64,000 nucleotides of DNA from Muscardinus avellanarius (Eukaryota; Chordata; Mammalia; Rodentia; Gliridae), in assembly GCA_963383645.1 (NCBI GenBank), contig OY726579.1, forward strand, positions 2,101,778 to 2,165,777, in the 5' to 3' direction. The notes beneath the pieces were generated by a model that saw only the letters and a list, made by a program, of their open reading frames with translations, had not been told where the DNA came from and searched no databases. Positions 53,653 to 63,899 of this stretch are shown in pieces. The stretch's first letter is position 1. The number at the start of each line of letters is the position of its first letter. Position numbers and translations under genes: made by a program.

Positions 53653-53717
53653 ATTCTAATTTCATCTTCCCCCTTTCATTTCTTCTCCCAGTCTTCTTCA
53701 TCTCAATAATTAGCACT

Positions 53718-53892
53718 TCGCTTGGGAGGCAGAGACAAGAGGATCGTGCAGGTTCAAAGCCAGCTGCGTGTGCTGGCTTAGGAGACCCTGTTTCCAAATA
53801 AAAATGTAAAAATAGGTCTGGGAGTGTAGCCCGGAGGTAGAAGGGCTTCCAGGAATCCCAGTACCACCAAAAAAAAAAAGAAAGAAAAAAAA
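53718..53892 (+). mobile_element. 5'-truncated young SINE with perfect TSD
   Basis: Starts inside the head at TCGCTTGGGAGGCAGAGAC and ends in GGCTTCCAGGAATCCCAGTA plus poly-A. The perfect 15-base TSD TCAATAATTAGCACT (53703-53717, 53893-53907) shows the truncation happened at insertion. Confidence 0.94.
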
Positions 53893-53928
53893 TCAATAAT
53901 TAGCACTAACATCAACCCAGTTGAGACA

Positions 53929-54130
53929 AGCTGGGCGTGGTGGTGCACGCTTGTAATCCCAGCATTTGGGAGGCTGAGACCGGAGGATCACGGTTCACAG
54001 CCAGCCTCAACTACTTAGTGAGGCCCTCTGCAACTTAGTGAGACCCTGTTTCAAAATAAAGAATAAAAAATATGGCAGGGGGTGTAGCTTGGAGGTCAAA
54101 TGCCCCTGGGTTCCATCCCCAGTACCCCCC
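53929..54130 (+). mobile_element. Dimeric SINE
   Basis: Head (AAGCTGGGCGTGGTGGTGCA), GTGAGGCCCTCTGC block and tail (CCTGGGTTCCATCCCCAGTA), then (AC)n at 54131-54157. Confidence 0.92.
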
Positions 54131-54131
54131 C

Positions 54132-54162
<31 letters not shown>

Positions 54163-54234
54163 GTGGGACAGCTATCCTTGACTATTTATTTCTTTCCCCG
54201 TCTCTCTCCCAACATCTGCCAGTTTGTTGGAGGG

Positions 54235-54412
54235 GAGTGTACTGAGGACTGAACCCGGGACACTTCTCCCCTGGAGTACATCCCTACCCCCTTTACTATT
54301 TCTTTTGAGACAGGATCTCTCTAATTTACCTAGGCTAGCCTTGAACTTGTGATCCTCTTGCCTCAGCTTCCCAAATAGTAGCTGTTGTTATAAGCATCAT
54401 GCCTGGCTAGCA
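54235..54412 (-). mobile_element. Older B1/ID-related SINE, minus strand
   Basis: ACTGAACCCGGGACACTTCT, GAGACAGGATCTCTCTAATT and GGCTAGCCTTGAACTTGTGA are diverged from the main family. Confidence 0.72.
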
Positions 54413-54419
54413 TCCTGCC

Positions 54420-54715
54420 AGTTCTATTGTATGTATATTTTTTCTGTCATATATGCATATGATATATATTCTTTCATAAATGTATATGGTATATGATATA
54501 TATTCTATTACATATGTATTTGATATACAATATGTATTCTATCATAAATGTTTATGCTAATATGATATATATTCTATTATAATGTATATGATATGTATAA
54601 TATAGTCTAACATAAATGTATATTATATGTATGATATACATTCTATAATATATATGATATATATGATATCCACTCTATCATATATGTATATAATATTATA
54701 TATTCCTTGTCAATT
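54420..54715. repeat. AT-rich imperfect tandem repeat
   Basis: Repeats of ATATATTCTATCATAAATGTATATGATAT-like units (about 45-65 bases, irregular), over 80% A+T by eye, rich in short palindromes. Confidence 0.85.
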
Positions 54716-54869
54716 TTCCTTCTTCTCCTCCAGCCTAGCAACTGAGTTCCCTTTACCCCCATCTCTCAGTATTCAGGCCGTTGAAATAAACTTGTAAGTG
54801 AGGCTTAAGTTCCCAACTGGCTCCTCTGTTCCTGTTCTTATTCTCCAATGTCTGTTCTCTACAAAACAG

Positions 54870-55215
54870 CAGATGATCTTTTAAATCACTCATCAAATTT
54901 TATCCCTCCACTGCCTGATGTTTTCCAGTAGACTTGCTTTGCTTTGTGCTTGCAATCAAATTTGAGCCTCAGAGAGGTCCTAACGTTTATCAATGTCGCC
55001 TTCCCTCTCACCTCGCCATAGGGCAATATCACCCCAGCTCGCTGGCCGGCACACTCAGCTTTAAGCACCTTAAGGATATTCCTGCCTTACGAAGTTTAAA
55101 CATGCTATTTCTTCTGTCTGAAAAATTCTTGCTTCGGATTTTTCTGATGCCTTTCTATAACCCAGCTATAGGCTTCAATGTCACCCTTCCATGAGACTTT
55201 AAGACCCAGAGCACC
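54870..55215 (+). mobile_element. L2 LINE 3' fragment
   Basis: TTATCCCTCCACTGCCTGAT, CTATTTCTTCTGTCTGAAAA and CTTCAATGTCACCCTTCCAT match the L2 C-terminal/3' order. Confidence 0.6.
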
Positions 55216-55231
55216 TTATAAAATATTCCTC

Positions 55232-55438
55232 AAGCCCGGTGTGGTGGTTCACACTTGTAATCCTAGTACTTGGGAGGCTGAGCCAGGAGGATCGCAGGTT
55301 CAAAGACAGCCTCAGCAAGCAACGAGACTCTCGCCAACCTAGTGAGACCCTGCTTCAAAAGAAAAATAAAATAGAGCTTGGGTTTCAGTTTGAAGGTAGA
55401 ATGCCCCTGGGTTCAATCCCCAGTACCATGAAAAGAAA
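55232..55438 (+). mobile_element. Dimeric SINE with imperfect TSD
   Basis: Head (AGCCCGGTGTGGTGGTTCAC) to tail (CCTGGGTTCAATCCCCAGTA). The flanks AAAATATTCCTCAAGC / AAAATGTCCCCCAAGC are a degraded TSD. Confidence 0.9.
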
Positions 55439-55479
55439 ATAAAACCAATAAAATGTCCCCCAAGCTCATTATATACCAT

Positions 55480-55949
55480 TATTTTGCCCTGGCTCCTTTG
55501 GGAATTTTTTGTTTCCTTGACTTCTCTCTCCTTCCCTCTCTGCACCGTTAGCTCTGTTAGAGCAGGAACCTTCCCATACCTCTATTCCCAGCAGTCTTCT
55601 CACTTGCCTTCTTAACCCTTCTGCTCCCCACTTTTAAGATGAGGACCGGAGACTTCAGGTTCATTCTAGAGACGGGCTCTGACATTCTTCACACCCGAGG
55701 TCCCAAGGAGAGTTTAAGGCTCAGGGTTTCCTCTAGATGTTGACATTGCTAAATGCGTTTTTCAAATGAAGCCAGCGCCTCAGGTGACTCAGTGGGGAGG
55801 CCACAGAGCCAGGGAGAAGGGAGTCTGGTAAGCTCAACTGCACAGATCCTTGGCCGTCCCACTCCAACCCATCCTGAGGAGACGCAGCTCGTTAGGAAGA
55901 GTTGATTAGCCAAGTGTTTAGTGATTATCTCTATTAATTAATTGGTGGG
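55480..55949. other. Possible L2 tail, then unassigned
   Basis: GCTCTGTTAGAGCAGGAACC (~55550) resembles an L2 3' end. The rest, to the poly-T of the next SINE, is unassigned. Confidence 0.35.
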
Positions 55950-56144
55950 TTTTTTTTTTTTTTTTGCAGTACCAGATATTGAACTCAGGGGCAGCCCTAT
56001 TTTTTAATTCTTTATTTTGAAACAGGGTCTCACTAAGTTGCAGACAGCCTCACTAAGTAACTGAGGCTGGTCGCAAACCTATGATCCTCCTGTCTCAGCC
56101 TCCCAAGTACTGGGATGACAAGCGTGTGCCACCACCCCCAGCTC
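55950..56144 (-). mobile_element. Dimeric SINE, minus strand, with TSD
   Basis: Poly-T start, shortened tail, head end GACAAGCGTGTGCCACCACC. TSD ATTGGTGGG at 55941-55949 and 56145-56153. Confidence 0.92.
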
Positions 56145-56153
56145 ATTGGTGGG

Positions 56154-56534
56154 GTATTAATACTGGAAGAAACAGTAAGTCTCACGCCAGAATCTATGAC
56201 ATCAGCCCCTTGTGGAAAGATCAGCAACTCTGTGAAAAATAATTCGAGAGATTACACCTTCCTTGTTAGATCGTCTTAGTATTTCCTTAGTTACCAGGAT
56301 CTATATGAAACATTTTTTGTGTGCCTTCACCATTTAAAAGTTATCACATGGGGGCATTCAAATCTACCACAGCCATTCTATTTTGGCCATAATATTTGTT
56401 GGAATTCAAAAGGAGATGTGTTTGCCTCTCTCAATTATAATCACTGTTCAGAAATTCCCCACAGAAAGTTTGCTTTATTTATTTACCTGATTCAATATAT
56501 GAAGATTTTAGCCCATTACATTTTCCTATAAATA
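56154..56534. other. No recognised feature
   Basis: No gene or named repeat seen. Confidence 0.45.
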
Positions 56535-56815
<281 letters not shown>

Positions 56816-57094
56816 AACTTTTGAGTTATTATATATTTTGTCTTTTCCCTTGCTGAATGCTACTTTTCATAGAATCCACTGTACTGTATATATTTCTTAT
56901 GCCATATTCTGTTGTTTATAGTTGCTTGAGAACCTTTTGCCTATCTCTTATTTCAAACATTTTTATTACTTTATTTTAATTTTATTTTTGTAAACAACAT
57001 ATGTGTGGGTTTTTTTTTTTTTTTTACCCATTCTAACCATTAGCCATCTCTAATCAGGACACTCAGCCTACTCACATTTAGTGTAATAAAAATG

Positions 57095-57250
57095 TTATTT
57101 TGATTGCTTGCAAAGATCCTCAAAATTTATCACAATCCTCCAAATAGGCTTTAATGTTCTCTTCATCTTATGGGCGGGGGAACTTTCGCAGAGAGAAAAG
57201 ACGTACCCTGCTTAAGGTCAGAGGCTAATAATGATGTATCTTTGATTCTG
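57095..57250 (-). mobile_element. MIR SINE
   Basis: TTATCACAATCCTCCAAATA, TTCATCTTATGGGCGGGGGA and CTTAAGGTCAGAGGCTAATA follow antisense MIR. Confidence 0.65.
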
Positions 57251-57439
57251 GCTGCAGTGGGTCTCATTCTGAACCTTATAACCCTGGCTATTAAATTTCC
57301 TATCATTTTTATCTCATCCTATAATTACAATTATTTGCATTGAAATCTTTCTGATTCTTCAAGTGTGAACTCAAATTCTACTCCTTCCATGAAGCTTTTT
57401 CTAATCTTCCCATTAGCCACAGAAATCAAGCACACGGTA

Positions 57440-57565
57440 AAAGAGAGCCAGGAACCATCCTTCACGGAGCATCCGCTATACACAGGTCATTGGCACGGCA
57501 GAAGCTTATATTCCTTTCAAAACTGCATGCGAAGGCGACATTAATATCTGTTCTGAAAGTTAAGT
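57440..57565 (-). mobile_element. MIR fragment, cut by a SINE
   Basis: GGAGCATCCGCTATACACAG and GCATGCGAAGGCGACATTAA follow the 5' half of antisense MIR. Confidence 0.55.
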
Positions 57566-57570
57566 GCCAG

Positions 57571-57786
57571 GAAGCCGGGCGTGGTGGCGCACGCTTGTAA
57601 CCCCAGCATTCTGGAGGTTGAGACGGGAGGATCATGGTTTGCGGACAGCCTCGGCTACTTAATGAGGCCCTTTGCAACTCAATGAGACCCCGTTTCAAAA
57701 TAAAGAATAAAAAATAGCACATGGGGTGCAGCTCGGAGGTCAAATGCCCCTGGGTTCCATCCCCAGACAAGCAAAAAAAAAAAAAA
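57571..57786 (+). mobile_element. Dimeric SINE
   Basis: AAGCCGGGCGTGGTGGCGCA, ACGGGAGGATCATGGTTTGC, tail CCTGGGTTCCATCCCCAGAC, then poly-A. Confidence 0.92.
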
Positions 57787-57907
57787 TGTAAACCAAGGTC
57801 TGCATGACTGCTAAGCCCAAGGCTTTTCTACAAAGGGGCTATGGACTGGACTGGAAAAAAAATCCTCATAGCACAAACCATTACAAAGCAGCCATTTTCC
57901 TTGCTAT

Positions 57908-58114
57908 AATTTTTGCAGGTCTGGGGATGGAACCCAGGGGCGTTCGACCTCCGAGCGACATCCCCGCCCCTACTTTTTGTTCTTTATTTTGAAACAGGGT
58001 CTCACTGAGTTGCAGAGGTCTAACTAAGTAGCTGAGGCTGTCTTTGAACCCAGATCCTCCTATCTCGGCCTCCCGAATGCTGGGATTTCAAGCGTGCGCC
58101 ACCACACCCGGCTG
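57908..58114 (-). mobile_element. Dimeric SINE, minus strand, with short TSD
   Basis: GGGGATGGAACCCAGGGGCG to head end GCGTGCGCCACCACACCCGG. TSD TTGCTAT at 57901-57907 and 58115-58121. Confidence 0.9.
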
Positions 58115-58349
58115 TTGCTATTGCTTTGGCAGTCTTTATCTCGGTTATAATTTCATAGTTCTATGTGATTAATTTAACTTGTTTTTATAGGACTAGTTCC
58201 ATGAAAGAAAGACTGTCTCACTTCTGCACTGGTAAGTCCGTAGCGCACTATCAGTTTGGTAGCCGTGGACCTAAACACATTATGTGTGAATAAATACGTG
58301 AACTGTACACCTTTCAGTGTGGTATATTTAATATACAAATATAACGCAG

Positions 58350-58460
58350 CTATGTTGGGCTTAAGTTTCCTGAGGCAGGTTCCCTGTCTAATATATCCCT
58401 GGATTCCTCATAAGGGTCTCTGTCTCACAGCACCTCAATAAACATTGATTAATTAAATTC
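58350..58460 (+). mobile_element. L2 3' tail
   Basis: CTTAAGTTTCCTGAGGCAGG and CAGCACCTCAATAAACATTG match an L2 3' end. Confidence 0.55.
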
Positions 58461-58996
58461 TACTTTTTCGGACTGTTTGTGCCATTTGAAACCCTACATT
58501 ATCCAGTGCTCCTAAGTAGGTAGACACTGGATAAAATCAGAGAAAGAACGCCACATTATTTCTGTGCAGAGGGTTGTAACCTAACAGTTCCAAGTTAAAA
58601 ATTGTTAAAACAACTGGAAACTAGCTGCCTCTCCCAGGCTGACCCAAACGGCTCCATCCAATAGGCTGCACAAACAATCACACTTCTTCTAGTCTTCCGC
58701 TTTATTTTCTATGTCCACATCCCTCCTGCGCACCACAGTACTGCACTCAGCCCATTGCCTCGCGGCTACGCCCGAGATCAGTAGCAACAGGTAAGCGGTG
58801 TTGCTGGTAATACACAGCATTCCTTCTCTCCTACCTCTGTTCAACCAAGTGTGTGAGCCACGAGCTTTCAAGGGCAAAGACCGCCCCCCATTAAATAGTA
58901 CTAGATTCCTACTCCTATTCATATCCGCATACAAATGCTCTCAGGCTGAGAGGAGAAGCACATGTTGATGTCTTCACGTTCTTAAACAGAATAATC
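58461..58996. other. No recognised feature
   Basis: The minus-strand frame at 58689-58934 matches no protein I know. Confidence 0.45.
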
Positions 58997-59176
58997 AAGT
59001 CTGGGTGTGGTGGTGCACATTTGGAATTCCAGTACTTGGTGGTGGTTGGGGGGGGGGTGAGACAGGAGAATTGCAGGCTCCAAGCCAGCAACTTAGTGAG
59101 ACTCTGTTTCCAAAGAAAAATAAAAATAGGGCTGAGGGTGTTGAATTTGGAGATAGAATGCTCCTGGGTTCAATTC

Positions 59177-59182
<6 letters not shown>
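58997..59182 (+). mobile_element. Dimeric SINE, rearranged head
   Basis: TCTGGGTGTGGTGGTGCACA, then a G-rich expansion (GGTGGTGGTTGGGGGGGGGG) in place of GGGAGGCTGAG, then linker and tail (CCTGGGTTCAATTCCTAGTA). Confidence 0.87.

Positions 59183-59225
<43 letters not shown>
59183..59225 (+). repeat. (AC)n microsatellite
   Basis: About 21 AC units beginning at the SINE tail end. Confidence 0.95.
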
Positions 59226-59228
<3 letters not shown>

Positions 59229-59353
59229 TAAGATTTTTTTATCTGTTTTTTCCAGCCTTTTCTTCTCTTTTACCCTCATTGATAATCCTCAGGGCAAATC
59301 CTGATTCCAGATACTAAGTCATGTCTTCTAGTGAAAGGGAATATGGGGTAATA

Positions 59354-59357
59354 AGAA

Positions 59358-59414
<57 letters not shown>

Positions 59415-59581
59415 AGGGAGAAAGAGGAAGGAAGGAAGGAAGGAAGGAAGGAAGGAAGGAAGGAAGGAAGGAAGAGAGGGATAAAGAAAGAGGAAGGAAG
59501 AGAGGGTGGGAGGGAAAAAAGAGACAGACGGAGGAAGGAAGGAAGGAAGGAAGGAAGGAAGGAAGGAAGGAAGGAAGGAAG
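59354..59581 (+). repeat. Purine-rich (GA)n / (GGAA)n tract
   Basis: About 25 GA units, then two long GGAA blocks (~59427-59473 and ~59533-59581), nearly all purine on +. Same architecture as 9521-9673. Ser/Leu/Pro-rich minus-strand frames are artefacts. Confidence 0.95.
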
Positions 59582-59857
59582 ATAATGCTTCCATGTTCAC
59601 TGCCATCTTCTCTCCCTTTCACTACTAGAATAAGGAGAATGTGGGCTGGAACCCACGTGGAACGAGACCCGGCCTTAAAACTTCATTTCTTATCTCTCAA
59701 GCGCTGATGCCCGGAGGTGCGCTGGTCCCAAGCGAGGGCAGAAGCTGTACTTTGAACCATGAGCAGCATCGGCAAAAGACCATCAAGTTAGCAGCCGATG
59801 GCACTTGAAATTTGAAAGTAATTTTTCTATCTTCTTTTTCATTCCATCTTCTCAGCA
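59582..59857. other. No recognised feature
   Basis: No gene or named repeat seen. Confidence 0.4.
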
Positions 59858-60065
59858 GCTGGGTTTGTCTCCTGGGGTAGCCGTATCTAACCGCCACACT
59901 GGCTGGCTTAAAACAATAGAGATTTATTGTCTCACAGTTCTGCGGGCTAAGAATTCCAAGATAAAGGTGCCTGCACTGGGCATCTGTTGAGGACCTGTTT
60001 CCTGTGCAGAGATGGTACCGTTGTGTATCCTCACATGGTGAGCAGGGCAAGCCACCTGTCTGGGG

Positions 60066-60106
<41 letters not shown>

Positions 60107-60306
60107 ATTACTATTATTCTAGGGATTGAACACAGGGGCTATCTCCAAGCCGCACCCACAAGCCTTTTTTATTTTTGGTTTTGAAACCGAGTCCTGCTAG
60201 GTTGCTGACAGTCTCAGCTATGTTGCTGAGGTTATCCTCCAGCCTTCAGTCCTCCTGTCTCAGCTTCTCAAGTACCAGAATTACAAGAGTGTGCCACCAT
60301 GCCCGA
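60066..60306 (-). mobile_element. Dimeric SINE, minus strand, with (ATT)n tail
   Basis: (ATT)n at 60067-60110, GGGATTGAACACAGGGGCTA, head end GAGTGTGCCACCATGCCCGA. Short TSD TCTGGGGC on both sides. Confidence 0.88.
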
Positions 60307-60323
60307 CCTCTGGGGCCTCTTTT

Positions 60324-60521
60324 TTTTTTTTTTTTTTTTTTTTTGGTGGTACTGGGGTTCCTGGAAGCCCTTCTACCTCCGGGCTACACTCCCAGACCTA
60401 TTTTATATTTTTGAAACAGGGTCTCTTACACCAGCGCGGCTGGCTTCGAACCTGCGCGATCCTCCTGTCTCCGCCTCCCAAGCGCGGGGATTACAAGCGT
60501 GCGCCACCACGCCCGGCGCTT
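60324..60521 (-). mobile_element. Young SINE with perfect 17-bp TSD
   Basis: Poly-T, GGTACTGGGGTTCCTGGAAG, head end GCGTGCGCCACCACGCCCGG with CpGs intact. TSD CCTCTGGGGCCTCTTTT at 60307-60323 and 60522-60538. Confidence 0.96.
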
Positions 60522-60690
60522 CCTCTGGGGCCTCTTTTATAAGAGCAACAGCTCCATTCATGAGAGTCCTTCCTCATGACCAAAGCATCATTCAAAGACA
60601 GTCCCCATCTTTTAATATCATCATCCTGCGGGGTCCAGACCTCGACATATAAATTTAGAGATGGATACATTCAGACAGTAGCAAAAAGGG

Positions 60691-60941
60691 TCCAAGTATT
60701 TATCTTCTTCTTCCTAGAACTGACTTAAGACTAGAGTTAGGGAAAGCTCTCTGCTCTCGATATACATGCCTCTTCTCCCTCAGAGAAACTGCAGCTCCTG
60801 GATACTCAGAGTGTTCCTGTTACTGCCAACTAACTACTGGGGAAGCAAACACGTCCCTCTCTCAAATGCAGAGTTCCTGATTCAGGCACTAACTTGAACA
60901 TATTGCTTAATGAGACATTATTTTTGCATTTTCTTTTTTCT
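60691..60941. other. No recognised feature
   Basis: No gene or named repeat seen. Confidence 0.4.
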
Positions 60942-61176
60942 TTTCTTTTTTTTTTTCAGTATTGGGGATGGAAACCAGGGGCATTATACCTCTGAGCTAC
61001 AGCCCCAACCCTATTATTTAGTATTTTTATTTTTTTTAAGAGGGTCTCACTGAGTCGCAAATGGCCTCACTAAGTAGCTGAAGGGCCTCACTAATAGCTG
61101 AGGCTATCCCCGAACTATTCTCTGGTCTCCACCTCCCAAAGGCTGGGACCACAAACCTGCACCGCCACATCCGGCT
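60942..61176 (-). mobile_element. Dimeric SINE, minus strand, with internal duplication
   Basis: Poly-T, tail (GGCATTATACCTCTGAGCTA), a doubled GGCCTCACTAAGTAGCTGA segment, head end CTGCACCGCCACATCCGGC. Confidence 0.88.
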
Positions 61177-61194
61177 TCCTACTGTTTTTGCATA

Positions 61195-61360
61195 CATAAT
61201 CTGTTTCTCACTACACCCCTGAGAGACAGGCAGAGCAATTGTTATTTGAAAACTGAGAAAATAAGGATCACAGAGGTCAAGAGGAATGTACAAATTTGCA
61301 AAATGATTTAGAAGCTGGACTTGAAACCCGACATATCTTCTCCTGAATAGACTGCACAAC
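61195..61360 (-). mobile_element. MIR SINE
   Basis: GTTATTTGAAAACTGAGAAA, AGGATCACAGAGGTCAAGAG and GGACTTGAAACCCGACATAT follow antisense MIR. Confidence 0.7.
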
Positions 61361-62500
61361 ACTCCTCTCTCCGTTGTGACATGGCGTTTGAAATTAAGAA
61401 AAAAGAGAGTCACATATAAGATTTTGGAGCTGGAATGAAGTTAATCCTACTTGGCGAAAAAAGGAGGGTGGAGGACAAACATTTCCCTAGACTCAAGCAT
61501 TGAACACCTAACTATCCGTGCCCACACACAATCTGTGTTAGCTAATGATTTCACCTTCCCAAGCAAGAGAAATTTGAAATATGCATAAACTTAATAAATA
61601 ATACAGTGCCTAGGAAGTCATTTCAATGAAAATGAAAGCTTCATCGTAGTCTCAGGCTCTGAAGTCATTTGGAAGCTCTCCGATCACCCATTCTGTAGGT
61701 TAAAAACTGCCATCCCTCACAAAATTAGTCCCTACCAAGTCAGTTTCCAAAACAATCAATAGTAACACAGTCCGAAAGGGATGTCTGCAAAATCATAAAG
61801 ACCCGTCAATGAATCCCGTCAGAGAAAACTCAAGCATGGCCTTTCAAGCAATGCCATTTGTCTACCTGACACTCTGTAGATAAATAACTTTTAAATAAAT
61901 GAACACAGGCTAAAAGCAGGGGGGAAAAAAAGTATATATGAGCATGATTTCAACACAAATTCTCTAGCTTGGCTTCCAAAGCCATCACACCTTCCCCTGA
62001 AACAACACAGCCGCGATTTAAAGAAAGTGTCACAAAAATGATAAAAAATAGTTTTAAATATTTTAAATATTTCAAGGCTGGGTCTGGCAATAATCAAAGG
62101 ACACAGGAAATCAGTAGAAACTGAAAAGCTTGCTGACCATAGCAAAAAGGTCATGATGATCCACCACCTTGTCAATTCCTTTGACAAGGAATATTTGATA
62201 TTCCTTTTATTGGCTCTCTGGCATCAATTTGAAATCTGTCCACATGCTGTAGCACACAGTTAAATATTTTATTCAGAGTATATTTTTTTGCACCTACTTT
62301 AAAAGCCATCTTTACCCTTTATACCCCCATTCATCTGTCATAGTCTTTTAGCATCAAGACCATGCCTGTTCCCAACAGCATGTAATATTTACGAGGCAGA
62401 GCATTCTCGACACAAATAACACACTGAAGGCCTGTTATTTCTATACCCAACCTTCTTGACCTGGAGTCCCAGAGAAACTGATAAATAAGCAACTACAACT
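61361..62500. other. Repeat-poor stretch
   Basis: About 1.1 kb with no recognised interspersed repeat. Contains two overlapping hairpins (next entry). Possible conserved non-coding DNA; cannot be judged from one sequence. Confidence 0.4.
62167..62206. repeat. Two overlapping perfect hairpins
   Basis: CCTTGTCAA (62167-62175) pairs with TTGACAAGG (62181-62189). AAGGAATAT (62186-62194) pairs with ATATTCCTT (62198-62206). They share AAGG at 62186-62189, so only one can form at a time. Confidence 0.85.
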
Positions 62501-63135
62501 ACATCAACAACAATAATAATAATACTTTACCATAACAACATCAGCAATAATAATAATACTTTACTATAACATCAACAATAATAATAATAATTTACTATAA
62601 CAACATCAACAACAACAACAACAATACTTTACTATAACAACATCAACAACAACAACAATACTATAACAACATCAGCAATAATAATAATACTTTACTATAA
62701 CAACATCAACCACAATAATACTTTACTATAACAACATCAACAACAACAACAATAATACTTTACTATAACAATATCAAAAACAATAATAATAATACTTTAC
62801 TATAACAATATAAACAACAACAACACTAATACTTTACTATAACAACATCAACAACAATAATACTTTACTATAACAACATCAACAACAATAATACTTTACT
62901 ATAACAACATCAACAACAATAATACTTTACTATAACAACATCAACAACAATAATACTTTACTATAACAACATCAACAACAATAATACTTTACTATAACAA
63001 CATCAACAACAATAATACTTTACTATAACAACATCAAAAACAATAATAATACTACTTTACTATAACAATATCAACAACAACAACAACAATAATACTTTAC
63101 TATAACAACATCAACAACAAGAATAATAATACTTT
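62501..63135 (+). repeat. 31-bp AT-rich minisatellite, about 18 units
   Basis: Unit ACTTTACTATAACAACATCA plus a variable CAA/TAA stretch. The centre (~62830-63030) is near-perfect with a 31-base period; the edges vary in CAA/TAA length. Confidence 0.95.
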
Positions 63136-63899
63136 GTTTGCCGGCACTGACTTTTTGCTTTGTTAAGGGTGGTTGGTATGCATAAGGTTATTTTATCTGC
63201 ACACACAAAAAATAACAATACAGGTATTCTAATTATTCACATTTTACAAAGGAGAAAACCGTGACTCAGAAAGCTCAGTACGCATCTCCAAGACCACACA
63301 GCTGTTATTCTCCTCGAGTTCCTGACTCCAGGGTCTTAGGAAGAGCACTAACCAGTATGCCGCATGGCTTTGCCGGGTTTAGTTCATAGCTTGTATAATG
63401 CATTCAGTTTTCAATCTCTGAGATGTCAATCTAGGAGATTTTGCTGGAAACTAATGAGATAAGGTTACTCCAGAAATTATTCCCTACTAATAGATTAATG
63501 CAATTGACAGAACTGTAAATTTTAAAAGTGACTTTTTTTTTTTCCTAGAATGAGATATAGAGAAAAGAGAGCATTTAAGATAACATATTGGAAAGACCCA
63601 TCGCTTTAAGTACATAGTGAGCTTGTACTTAAAGGACTATTTATGGGACACTTAGCTGTAGGCCTATAGACTAATCCTCAAGTCTTTTTATGTTAAAAAC
63701 ATATAAAAAAAAAAAGAGCACCATTTTATCCAGCTTGCTAAATTCAACAAGGTTCAAAGGTAAACAGGCAGTGCTACTCCATACTGAGCATCTAATATCA
63801 CTTGGTTTGCTGTCAAGGTTTTCAAGAAAGCAGTCTATTCTTGTTATAGTTGTTTGTAGAATGGCACCTTGAAGAGCTTATAAATTGGTATTTGGAGTT
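63136..63899. other. Mostly unassigned, with a MIR piece
   Basis: 63215-63345 (ATTATTCACATTTTACAAAG, CCAAGACCACACAGCTGTTA) is antisense MIR. The rest shows no gene or named repeat. Confidence 0.5.

Larger units (their letters stand above)
59858..60690 (-). mobile_element. MaLR-type LTR (MST/MLT1-like), antisense, split by two SINEs
   Basis: Left piece 59858-60065 (TTAAAACAATAGAGATTTAT, GTCTCACAGTTCTGCGGGCT). Right piece 60539-60690 (CATTCATGAGAGTCCTTCCT, CCTCGACATATAAATTTAGA, ACATTCAGACAGTAGCA). Confidence 0.75.

Noticed and set aside
62501..63135. CRISPR-like array
   Set aside because: Units are contiguous tandem repeats with no unique spacers, in a mammalian context. It is a minisatellite.
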